A stretch of DNA of 7,385 nt from SAR202 cluster bacterium (GCA_009391605.1 VFGQ01000075.1:1-7385); one strand, 5' to 3'; counted from the first letter of the stretch, positions 1-6,149 are shown. The notes: generated from the letters alone by a model not told the origin. Translations and numbers: made by a program.

Positions 1-14
1 TTTGACTGAATAGT

Positions 15-20
15 TATAAT
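15..20 (+). promoter_or_regulatory. Possible -10 box giving a near-leaderless SDR transcript
   Basis: A perfect TATAAT ends 6 bp before the SDR start codon, and no Shine-Dalgarno motif lies between them. If it is used, transcription would begin at or next to the ATG. The -35 region would lie outside the window, so it cannot be checked. In AT-rich DNA this hexamer can occur by chance. Confidence 0.25.
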
Positions 21-26
21 AAATTC

Positions 27-842
27 ATGACATTATATTATAAAGATTTTGATAACAAAACTGTGGTTATCACAGGTGGCGCAAGTGGGCTTGGCAAAGG
101 TACAGCAAAAGTTTTTGCAAAATACGATGCCAATATTGTACTGGTGGATATTGATAGAACAAAATTAGATATAGTAAGAAATGAAATCTCGCAGACGGGG
201 GTAAAAGTTTCATATTATATTTGCGATGTTACTAAAGAAAATGAAGTAGATGAAACTGTAGATTTAATTGAAAGAGAAATTGGTGATATAGATATTTTAG
301 TTAACGCGGCAGGTGTCTGGGCTTCTTCGGATTTCGAGGATTTAGAATATGCAAGTTTTGAGGATTGGGATTTTACTTATTCTGTTAATGTTAAGGGTAC
401 TGTAATTTTTGCTGAGACAGTTGCAGAAAAAATGAAACTAAGAAATTATGGCAAAATTATAAATATAGCATCTCATGCAGGTAAATTTGCTTCTCCAAGC
501 AATCCTGCTTATGGTGCTTCAAAAGCATCTGTAATTCATTTGACTCAATCATTGGCTTTAAGATGGGCATCTAATAATATAAACGTAAATGTGATTTGCC
601 CAGGGTCTATTTGGACTCCAATGTGGGGGAGAATTGCTGAAAGAATACGTAGACAAAATTTATCAAAAAATAAAATGTCTACTAGAGATATCTTTTTAGA
701 ACATATTAAAGATGCATGTCCTTTACAAAGAGAACAAACTCCAGAGGATATTGGTAATGCAATTGTATTTTTTGCATCTGAGAATGCCAAGAATATTACA
801 GGTCAGTCATTGAATGTAAATGGTGGAATAATTATGGATTAA
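27..842 (+). CDS. SDR-family NAD(P)-dependent oxidoreductase
   Basis: A 271-residue classical short-chain dehydrogenase/reductase, of usual family length, probably a cytoplasmic enzyme interconverting an alcohol and a ketone or aldehyde. Visible motifs are the Rossmann glycine motif TGGASGLGKG (residues 16-25), Asp41 at the end of the second strand (favours NAD(H) over NADP(H)), NAAG (93-96), and the catalytic tetrad Asn121, Ser149, Tyr162, Lys166 in a YGASK context. A PG motif follows the sixth strand and the C-terminus has the typical GQSLNVNGG. The substrate cannot be read from sequence; in this setting the aldehyde made by the nearby ThDP decarboxylase is one possibility. An in-frame TGA at 3-5 limits the gene upstream, so ATG at 27 is the likely start. 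It has no Shine-Dalgarno motif. The stop lies 2 nt from the stop of the converging aldolase gene. Confidence 0.93.
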   Translation: MTLYYKDFDNKTVVITGGASGLGKGTAKVFAKYDANIVLVDIDRTKLDIVRNEISQTGVKVSYYICDVTKENEVDETVDLIEREIGDIDILVNAAGVWASSDFEDLEYASFEDWDFTYSVNVKGTVIFAETVAEKMKLRNYGKIINIASHAGKFASPSNPAYGASKASVIHLTQSLALRWASNNINVNVICPGSIWTPMWGRIAERIRRQNLSKNKMSTRDIFLEHIKDACPLQREQTPEDIGNAIVFFASENAKNITGQSLNVNGGIIMD

Positions 843-844
843 AT

Positions 845-1567
845 TTATTCTTTTGGTAATTCCATCAGAACTGTAACTCCCATATCTATATATTTTTCTC
901 TTAATTTATAGTCATAACTTCTAAAACTAATTCTTATATTTGTTCCTTCAAGTTGTTCCAATGCATGTTTAACGCAGTCATCTATAGTTTGCAAAGGATG
1001 TTTTGGGTGTGCTTCAATATCATACATTAAATCATTTGGACCCCAAGTCAGGCAATCTACACCTTCTACCGAGAGTTGTTTAACAGAAGTGACAGCTCTT
1101 AAGGATTCCATTTGCAGGCATAGTATTCCAGTTTCATTCCACCAATCTCCATATTCTACTCTTCCTGAGCGTCCATCAACTCCATAACGTTCAACACCAC
1201 CTACGCTTCTTATTCCTTTTTGAGGATAATAAAAATAATTCACAGCTTCTTTAACTGTTTCAATATCTTCAACCTGAGGTACTTCTATAGCTAAAGGGCC
1301 AAGATCAAGTATATTTCCTATCAGATATGTTTCTCTTGTGTGTTTTATTCTAAATTGAGTTGCTATTCCTAATTTTTTAGCATGTTGGCAAAAGTTTACC
1401 AAAGTTTCTTCATTAAATGCATTATGTTGGCTGTCAGTAGAAACAAATGCATATTCATCTTTACTTATTATTTCTTCCATTTGATTTAAGGTGGCATTTA
1501 TAGGTACAGATACTCCTATTAATATTTCTCCGGATTTCATTCTTTGTTTTAGATTATTATTGTTCAT
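845..1567 (-). CDS. HpcH/HpaI aldolase family protein (class II, metal-dependent)
   Basis: A 240-residue protein of the HpcH/HpaI (phosphoenolpyruvate/pyruvate TIM-barrel) family. Members use a divalent metal to cleave or form 4-hydroxy-2-oxo acids, releasing pyruvate and an aldehyde. Family landmarks are present: DSQH at residues 45-48 (family DxEH with the catalytic His; Gln replaces the usual Glu), Arg73 (equivalent of the pyruvate-binding Arg), EVPQV (95-99), YPQKGIRSVGG (114-124), QMES with metal ligand Glu154, and WGPNDL with metal ligand Asp179. The C-terminus is slightly short compared with HpaI (about 250-260 residues). The start is supported by GAGG 8 nt upstream of the ATG. It is transcribed divergently from the MFS gene across 49 bp and converges on the SDR gene. 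The family is secure; the acceptor aldehyde is unknown, and it need not be the homoprotocatechuate enzyme. Confidence 0.88.
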   Translation of the reverse strand: MNNNNLKQRMKSGEILIGVSVPINATLNQMEEIISKDEYAFVSTDSQHNAFNEETLVNFCQHAKKLGIATQFRIKHTRETYLIGNILDLGPLAIEVPQVEDIETVKEAVNYFYYPQKGIRSVGGVERYGVDGRSGRVEYGDWWNETGILCLQMESLRAVTSVKQLSVEGVDCLTWGPNDLMYDIEAHPKHPLQTIDDCVKHALEQLEGTNIRISFRSYDYKLREKYIDMGVTVLMELPKE

Positions 1568-1616
1568 TTAAATTACCTCAAGTAATTGTTTTATTTTAAG
1601 ATTATAATTAAATTTA
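1568..1616. promoter_or_regulatory. Divergent promoter region between aldolase and MFS genes
   Basis: These 49 bp must hold the starts of both divergent genes unless their promoters reach into the coding regions. The palindrome ATTATAAT at 1601-1608 offers a perfect TATAAT to both strands. On the minus strand it has a partial -35 (TTGGTC, 1629-1624, inside the MFS gene) at 17-bp spacing, and it leaves a leader carrying the aldolase Shine-Dalgarno GAGG. On the plus strand no -35 is visible, and the hexamer ends 8 bp before the MFS ATG, which has no Shine-Dalgarno of its own. No regulator-binding palindrome is obvious. Confidence 0.35.
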
Positions 1617-2810
1617 ATGGATAGACCAAGTAACATATTATTTCTTGCAATAGCTCAGACTATATTATGGGCAGGGTTATATTACATTTTCCCGGCTTTA
1701 TTTGCTAGATGGGAGCTAAATTTAGGTTTTTCTAAAACTGCAATTGCCAGCGCATTTACTTCAGCAATTATAATTTCATCTTTACTAGCGCCATTCGTAG
1801 GGAATTTAATTGATAAAGGTTATGGTAAAAGAATACTTATCGGTTCATCTATACTTGGAGCTATTGGTTTAATAATTTTATCTTTTTCATCAGAATTTTG
1901 GACATTTTTTTTATCTTGGAGTGTTATAGGAATAGCTTTATCTGGATGTTTATATGAACCTTGTTTTGCTTATGTTACAAAAGTAAGAGGGGCTAAAGCT
2001 AAAGATGCAATAATATTTATTACCCTTATAGCAGGCTTTGCTGGAACTGTATCTTTCCCTGTTGCAAATATATTTGCAGATTTAATTAATTGGAATGCAT
2101 CTGCAAGAATATTTGCTGTTGTAATATTGATTTTTGTTGTACCTATTTTGTTAATCTCTACAAAGAGTGAAGATAAACATTCTGTAAATTTAAAACCATC
2201 GTCAGATAAATATGTCAACTATAAATTAAGAACCGATTTGATTAGACCTGAGTTTATTTCTTTGTTTTTCTCATTTCTTATATTGGCATTAGCTCACGGA
2301 ATGGTAATAACTCATATCTTTCCGTTATTAATTGAAAGAAATATTCCAAATGCAACTCAATTGTTAATAACGGCGCTAATAGGGCCATCGCAGGTTGTCG
2401 GTAGAATAATTATGATTATATTGCAGAAGCAAAATTTTTCTATAAATATTATTTCTACTCTAACTTTTATATTGAAGATTGTAGCTTCAATCTTTTTATT
2501 ATATGCAAATAATAATATTTATTTATTGATTCTTTTTGTTATTTTTCAGGGATCCGGGGCTGGGATGACCAGCATTACCCGAGCCGTTGTGACTGCTAAT
2601 ATTATAGGGTATGAAAAATTTGGATCTGTAAGTGGCGCAATGGCAGTTGGATTTATTGGGGGCTCTGCTTTGTCACCAATTCTAGGGGCACAAATTTGGG
2701 AATGGAGTGGTTATGATTCTATGCTAAAAATTGTATCTATATTATTAACAATGGGATTTATTAGTTTTATTATTGCTTTAAAAGTTGATCAGAATAATAA
2801 GAGGTTATAA
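1617..2810 (+). CDS. MFS transporter, 12 membrane helices
   Basis: A 397-residue integral inner-membrane protein with about twelve hydrophobic segments in two halves, separated by a polar loop at about residues 180-210 rich in Lys, Ser and Asp. The loop between helices 2 and 3 carries a major-facilitator motif A variant, GNLIDKGYGKR (62-72), and the second half has glycine-rich helices (GSGAGMTS and AVGFIGGSAL). Length and layout fit secondary carriers for small organic anions or metabolites; direction and substrate cannot be read. ATG at 1617 lacks a Shine-Dalgarno motif, with TATAAT 8 bp upstream, so the mRNA may be nearly leaderless. The metallophosphoesterase gene starts 2 nt after its stop, so the two are almost certainly cotranscribed. 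The product may import the substrate of the local pathway or of the phosphoesterase (inference). Confidence 0.9.
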   Translation: MDRPSNILFLAIAQTILWAGLYYIFPALFARWELNLGFSKTAIASAFTSAIIISSLLAPFVGNLIDKGYGKRILIGSSILGAIGLIILSFSSEFWTFFLSWSVIGIALSGCLYEPCFAYVTKVRGAKAKDAIIFITLIAGFAGTVSFPVANIFADLINWNASARIFAVVILIFVVPILLISTKSEDKHSVNLKPSSDKYVNYKLRTDLIRPEFISLFFSFLILALAHGMVITHIFPLLIERNIPNATQLLITALIGPSQVVGRIIMIILQKQNFSINIISTLTFILKIVASIFLLYANNNIYLLILFVIFQGSGAGMTSITRAVVTANIIGYEKFGSVSGAMAVGFIGGSALSPILGAQIWEWSGYDSMLKIVSILLTMGFISFIIALKVDQNNKRL

Positions 2811-2812
2811 TT

Positions 2813-3871
2813 ATGTTTTCTGGAGATAAATTTAGACTATGGGCAATTTCAGATGCTCATGTAGGTACCGATATTCAACATGGAAGAAAAAGTTTATCTG
2901 AGGCTATCATTCATTCTGAAAATGGAGGAGATGATGGAGGGCAGTCATTTGATTGGGATATTTGTGTGAATTTGGGTGATTTTACAGGATCTCAATTTCC
3001 TCCAGATGACGAAGAAGGTAAACTTGTTGTAGAACAATATTCTGCTTCAAAAAAACATCCCAGGGAACATTTTTATGATGTGATAGGAAATCATGATGCT
3101 ACCAGTCATGGAGATAATCCAGTACAGTGGTGGTTTAGAAAATGGCTTGATCCTACTGGCGAACATACAAAATTTTCAGGTGTGGATAATTCTAAAAGAC
3201 CATTTAAAGTAGATGGAACATGGGAACATTATTCTTTTGATGTTGGAAATATAACTTTTTTGATGCTAGCTGATCGTAATGATCTTCCAAAACCTATTGG
3301 CAGAGGTGAAGGCAAGAGAGGAGGGTATCCTGCAGGAGCAATAAGTGAAGAAACATTTTCCTGGTGGAAAAAAAAGATTAAAGAAAATAAAGATAGAATT
3401 GTAATTACCTGTGCTCATCATATGATAAAAGAAACTACTGTAGCTACCGGGTTAAATGAGGGATGCGATGGTGGGTATCATGGTAGATTTGAAGATGGAG
3501 CTCCTCAAGGTGCTTCATTCATTTATTTTGTAGGAAATATGCCCGATTCAGGGAGAATAGAATCTTTTTTAGATTTAAGTCAGCCTGCAATGGATTTATG
3601 GCTTGGAGCACATACTCATACACATCCTGATGATGTGGTTAATGGGCGTAGTCATATTGAATCACGTTTTGGGGTGAATTTTGCTAACATATCTGCTTTA
3701 ACAAAACACCATGGAAATACTTGTATGCCTATGAGCAGACTTTTCACTTTCACAAAAGGATCAGATGTTGTTGAAGTCAAATGTTATTTACATACTTCAG
3801 ATCATGCATCTCAGGGATGGTATTCATCTGCAGAAAGATTTTTGAAAATTCGTTATCCTTTTAATTTTTAA
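2813..3871 (+). CDS. Calcineurin-like metallophosphoesterase
   Basis: A 352-residue protein with the full binuclear-metal phosphoesterase signature in order: Asp14-x-His16 (SDAHVG), Gly55-Asp56 (NLGDFTG), Gly92-Asn-His-Asp95, a later metal-ligand His in CAHH (200-203), and HTH at 267-269 (GAHTHTH). All expected metal ligands are present, so it should be an active phosphomonoesterase or phosphodiesterase. No signal peptide or membrane segment is visible, which suggests cytoplasmic action. An insertion rich in Gly and acidic residues (about 36-48) and a long segment between the third and fourth motifs set it apart from small YfcE-type enzymes. The Shine-Dalgarno AAGAGG lies in the last codons of the MFS gene, 8 nt before the ATG, and points to translational coupling with the transporter. 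Substrate unknown. The stop overlaps that of the converging DapA-like gene. Confidence 0.88.
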   Translation: MFSGDKFRLWAISDAHVGTDIQHGRKSLSEAIIHSENGGDDGGQSFDWDICVNLGDFTGSQFPPDDEEGKLVVEQYSASKKHPREHFYDVIGNHDATSHGDNPVQWWFRKWLDPTGEHTKFSGVDNSKRPFKVDGTWEHYSFDVGNITFLMLADRNDLPKPIGRGEGKRGGYPAGAISEETFSWWKKKIKENKDRIVITCAHHMIKETTVATGLNEGCDGGYHGRFEDGAPQGASFIYFVGNMPDSGRIESFLDLSQPAMDLWLGAHTHTHPDDVVNGRSHIESRFGVNFANISALTKHHGNTCMPMSRLFTFTKGSDVVEVKCYLHTSDHASQGWYSSAERFLKIRYPFNF

Positions 3872-4767
3872 ATTGAAAATTCAAAATCTTTAGTAAGAGT
3901 TGATGCAAGAGCATTTGCTTTTTCTGATGATATACTCTGAAGAGGAGGACGTAGATTATTCCACAGATCATTGTTAGTCTGCATTGCCAAGATTGCTTTT
4001 TGTGCCGGAATTGGTGCATAATCCTGAAATAATAATCGAACTTTTTTTACTTTTACATGTAATTTTTCTGCTTCATTCCAATTACCTGAATGACAGAGTT
4101 TAATTACTTCTCCTATATCCTGACTGTTAATATTTGCTGTTGCGGAAATACATCCAGGGGCACCTAATTTAATTGCTTCTATGACAGGTAATTCAGCTCC
4201 GGGATAAACAATTAAATTATTAATATTTAATAAGGCTTCAGTATTTTCCCAAACACCTGAACTATCTTTTATGCCTGTTATGATATCTGGATATGCTGTT
4301 TTTAATTTTGATACAAGATCTATAGATAAACCTACACCTGAAACCTGGGGGATATGATATAAATAAATTTTTAATTTGGGGTGATTTATTCCTTCAATTA
4401 GTTTTTCAAAATGTTCAAATAAACCTTGGTCATCCATATCTTTTATATAAAATGGAGGAAGAGTCATGACACCATGGCATCCAAGCTTCATAGCATGCTG
4501 ACTCAATAAAATTGTATCTGGCAAATTACATAATCCGGTTCCTGGAATAAGAACATTAGGATCTACTCCGCTTTCAATTAATCCCTCAAGTGCAATCATT
4601 CTTTCCTGATTTCCAACAGAAAGTGCTTCACCGGTTGTTCCAAAAGGTGCTAATCCTGAGCATCCATTTTCTAAAAGATTTTTTGCAAATTCGTTGTATA
4701 GATTTTGATTAAGAGTAAGGTCGTTATTAAATGGTGTAAGGATAGGTGCTATTAGGCCTTTTATCAT
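3868..4767 (-). CDS. DapA/NAL-family class I pyruvate aldolase (not a typical dihydrodipicolinate synthase)
   Basis: A 299-residue TIM-barrel protein of the dihydrodipicolinate synthase / N-acetylneuraminate lyase superfamily, of normal length. It has GTTGE (43-47), which binds the pyruvate carboxylate, Tyr137 in YLYHIP, and the Schiff-base Lys167 in GIKDSSG. True DapA usually reads YNxPxRT with an Arg that binds the second substrate; here the segment is YHIPQVSG with no Arg. Together with the catabolic neighbours this suggests an aldolase or dehydratase acting on another 2-oxo acid rather than a lysine-biosynthesis enzyme (inference). The start is supported by AAAGGA about 8 nt before the ATG. 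It is the distal gene of the minus-strand ThDP-enzyme operon but is set off from the last beta gene by 189 bp that contain a second, altered copy of its own leader. Exact reaction unknown. Confidence 0.9.
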   Translation of the reverse strand: MIKGLIAPILTPFNNDLTLNQNLYNEFAKNLLENGCSGLAPFGTTGEALSVGNQERMIALEGLIESGVDPNVLIPGTGLCNLPDTILLSQHAMKLGCHGVMTLPPFYIKDMDDQGLFEHFEKLIEGINHPKLKIYLYHIPQVSGVGLSIDLVSKLKTAYPDIITGIKDSSGVWENTEALLNINNLIVYPGAELPVIEAIKLGAPGCISATANINSQDIGEVIKLCHSGNWNEAEKLHVKVKKVRLLFQDYAPIPAQKAILAMQTNNDLWNNLRPPLQSISSEKANALASTLTKDFEFSI

Positions 4768-4791
4768 AGTTTTAATCCTTTATATATTTAT
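4754..4791 (-). repeat. Leader repeat, copy A (functional start of the DapA-like gene)
   Basis: A 38-bp segment covering the Shine-Dalgarno, the ATG and the first codons (to GGCCT) of the DapA-like gene. It matches copy B at 4923-4960 at 35 of 38 positions in the same orientation, 169 bp apart. Confidence 0.85.
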
Positions 4792-4956
4792 TATTTATTG
4801 TGAATATTAACCTGAATTAAAACATAATGCAAAAAGCTGTTACGAAACATATTGTTGGTATTGCAAAAAAAAATAAAATTATAAATCTTGTTAAATTTAA
4901 TCCTGCAATTTGGAATTTTTCCAGGCCTTTTTTCAGAGTTTTAATCCTTTATGTAT
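4768..4956. other. 189-bp spacer inside the minus-strand operon
   Basis: This is the only sizeable gap in an otherwise tight operon. It contains most of leader copy B at its right end and leader copy A at its left end, with about 131 bp of AT-rich sequence between them, including a long homopolymer-rich run near 4863-4880. Read on the minus strand, that run is a T-rich tract, but no GC-rich stem precedes it, so I do not call a terminator. A 39-codon frame opens at the CTG of copy B and ends at 4817; a larger plus-strand frame starting at 4827 runs antisense into the beta gene. Neither has convincing start signals. Confidence 0.6.
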
Positions 4957-4960
4957 TTAT
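4923..4960 (-). repeat. Leader repeat, copy B (start codon changed to CTG)
   Basis: A second copy of the DapA-like gene's leader and first codons, differing from copy A at three positions. One of them changes the start ATG to CTG (4936-4934). The repeat begins at the stop codon of the last beta gene (4957-4959), so the Shine-Dalgarno of the copy sits where a tightly coupled downstream gene would be expected. Beyond GGCCT the similarity to the DapA-like gene ends. It looks like the trace of a duplication or insertion at the beta/aldolase junction. Confidence 0.8.
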
Positions 4961-5541
4961 TTTATATTTAATTCTTTTCTTAAATCATTTATTGTTTGTG
5001 TTCTGCTTCTTGTATTACGTTTTTCTCTTAGTCCCATTGGTAAGTTTTGAATTTCAGCGTTTATTTTTATTGCCACAAATACTGGTCCTTCAGTATTCAT
5101 AATTTCTTTCATGCTTGTTGTAAGTTCTTCTAAATCAGTAAAATTATAAGTTGATTTATAACCAGCTGCGGCTGCCATTTGAGCATAATTGATATTTTCA
5201 CCATTTGGTACTGGTTGCCCACCGGTTGTTGCATAGCAACCATTATCCAGTAAGAAATGTACAAAATTTTTGGGTCGTTTTCCTGCAATTGAAGCTAATA
5301 CTCCTAAATTCATTAGAAGAGCACCTTCAGTATCAAAATGAACAACTTTTTCATCTTTAAGTCCAAGTGCCAAGCCAAAAATTGCTGATGTACTTTGCCC
5401 CATAGCACTACCTAAAAATATATCTCTGTTCGGGTTTGTAGTTATAACATTCCAATGATGTCCAGATGTTCCTTGTACTGCAACAATTGCATTATCTCTA
5501 TGTTTTTGAAATGCTTCAAATATTTTTTTAGCTTCTATCAT
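4957..5541 (-). CDS. ThDP-dependent decarboxylase, beta-type subunit, copy 1 (ComE / phosphonopyruvate decarboxylase C-half like)
   Basis: A 194-residue protein carrying the pyrophosphate-binding (PP) domain of a split ThDP 2-oxo-acid decarboxylase; archaeal sulfopyruvate decarboxylase beta (ComE) is of similar size. Landmarks are QGTSGHHW (23-30), SAMGQSTSAIFGLALG (45-60), the ThDP/metal motif DTEGALLMNLG (70-80) and DNGCYATTGGQ (99-109). The usual motif is GDG followed by N about 26 residues on; here it reads T71-E72-G73 with Asn100. I place the start at ATG 5541: GGAG sits 6 nt upstream and the protein then aligns end to end with its paralogue. A TTG four codons earlier (5553) overlaps that ribosome site and is unlikely. 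It lies 23 nt after copy 2, with 27 residue differences confined to residues 1-45 and 129-194. Confidence 0.88.
   Translation of the reverse strand: MIEAKKIFEAFQKHRDNAIVAVQGTSGHHWNVITTNPNRDIFLGSAMGQSTSAIFGLALGLKDEKVVHFDTEGALLMNLGVLASIAGKRPKNFVHFLLDNGCYATTGGQPVPNGENINYAQMAAAAGYKSTYNFTDLEELTTSMKEIMNTEGPVFVAIKINAEIQNLPMGLREKRNTRSRTQTINDLRKELNIK
5171..5397 (-). repeat. Identical core of the duplicated beta genes, copy 1
   Basis: These 227 bp are identical, base for base, to 5779-6005 (offset 608). They encode most of the ThDP-binding centre. Similarity drops outside them: a mismatch at 5170, and synonymous plus replacement changes immediately beyond 5397. Confidence 0.95.
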
Positions 5542-5564
5542 TTGTTTCTCCAATTTTTCAATTA

Positions 5565-6149
5565 TTAGTTTATATTTAATTCTTTTCTTAAATCATTAAT
5601 TGTCTGTAATATAGTGCGTGTATGATGATTTTCTCTTAGTCCCATTGGTAAGTTTTCGATTTCTGGATTAATTTTTATTGCCACAAATACTGGTCCTTTA
5701 GTATTCATAATTTTTTCCATGCTTGTTGTAAGTTCTTCTAAATCAGTAAAATTATAAGTTACAGGATAACCAGCTGCAGCTGCCATTTGAGCATAATTGA
5801 TATTTTCACCATTTGGTACTGGTTGCCCACCGGTTGTTGCATAGCAACCATTATCCAGTAAGAAATGTACAAAATTTTTGGGTCGTTTTCCTGCAATTGA
5901 AGCTAATACTCCTAAATTCATTAGAAGAGCACCTTCAGTATCAAAATGAACAACTTTTTCATCTTTAAGTCCAAGTGCCAAGCCAAAAATTGCTGATGTA
6001 CTTTGTCCCATTGCATCATCAAAATTTATATCTCTATTAGGGTTTTTTGTTATACCATTCCAATGATATCCTGAGGTACCCTGCACATGAACAATTGAAT
6101 TACCTCTATGTTTTTGAAATGTTTCAAATACTTTTATAGCTTCTATCAT
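5565..6149 (-). CDS. ThDP-dependent decarboxylase, beta-type subunit, copy 2 (paralogue of the downstream gene)
   Basis: A 194-residue PP-domain subunit, about 86% identical to copy 1 and carrying the same unusual DTEGALLMNLG motif (70-80) and DNGCYATTGGQ. Residues 46-128 are identical in the two proteins. The first 45 residues differ at 13 positions, including 28 (Tyr here, His in copy 1), 32 (Gly/Val) and the run 42-45 (NFDD/FLGS), close to where the cofactor and substrate site should lie. The C-terminal 66 residues differ at 14 positions. The ATG lies 21 nt after the alpha stop, with no clear Shine-Dalgarno, only A-rich GAATAGATAA just before it. Translation may therefore depend on coupling to the alpha gene. 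It presumably pairs with the alpha subunit to form the complete decarboxylase. Confidence 0.88.
   Translation of the reverse strand: MIEAIKVFETFQKHRGNSIVHVQGTSGYHWNGITKNPNRDINFDDAMGQSTSAIFGLALGLKDEKVVHFDTEGALLMNLGVLASIAGKRPKNFVHFLLDNGCYATTGGQPVPNGENINYAQMAAAAGYPVTYNFTDLEELTTSMEKIMNTKGPVFVAIKINPEIENLPMGLRENHHTRTILQTINDLRKELNIN
5779..6005 (-). repeat. Identical core of the duplicated beta genes, copy 2
   Basis: Partner of 5171-5397, with 227 of 227 positions identical, synonymous sites included. The flanking parts of the gene are clearly diverged, a pattern expected from gene conversion rather than from a simple recent duplication. Confidence 0.95.

Noticed and set aside
545..790. Open frame of 81 codons on the minus strand opposite the SDR gene
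   Set aside because: It lies wholly inside a well-supported SDR gene, has no recognisable motif or ribosome site, and is explained by codon shadowing.
845..1567. PEP mutase (phosphonate biosynthesis) as identity of the TIM-barrel protein
   Set aside because: The EDKxxxxxNS signature of PEP mutase is absent and the HpcH/HpaI motifs are present.
1970..2218. Open frame of 82 codons on the minus strand opposite the MFS gene
   Set aside because: Contained in the MFS coding region, with low-complexity hydrophobic sequence mirrored from membrane helices and no start signal.
2806..2811. TATAAT before the metallophosphoesterase ATG as an internal leaderless promoter
   Set aside because: It overlaps the MFS stop codon, leaves no room for a start at the ATG, and the gene has a good ribosome site, so cotranscription is simpler.
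4863..4880. Rho-independent terminator downstream of beta copy 1 (T-rich tract on the minus strand)
   Set aside because: No GC-containing stem directly precedes the tract. The nearest inverted repeat (ATTGCA/TGCAAT) encloses the tract instead of preceding it.
4827..5102. Plus-strand frame of 91 codons rich in Phe, Leu and Ile
   Set aside because: More than half is antisense to beta copy 1. There is no Shine-Dalgarno, and the hydrophobic tail mirrors the charged C-terminus of the beta gene. No family recognised.
5542..5553. TTG start giving beta copy 1 four extra residues (MEKQ)
   Set aside because: The GGAG in this stretch is the ribosome site for ATG 5541, and starting there makes the two paralogues the same length (194 residues).
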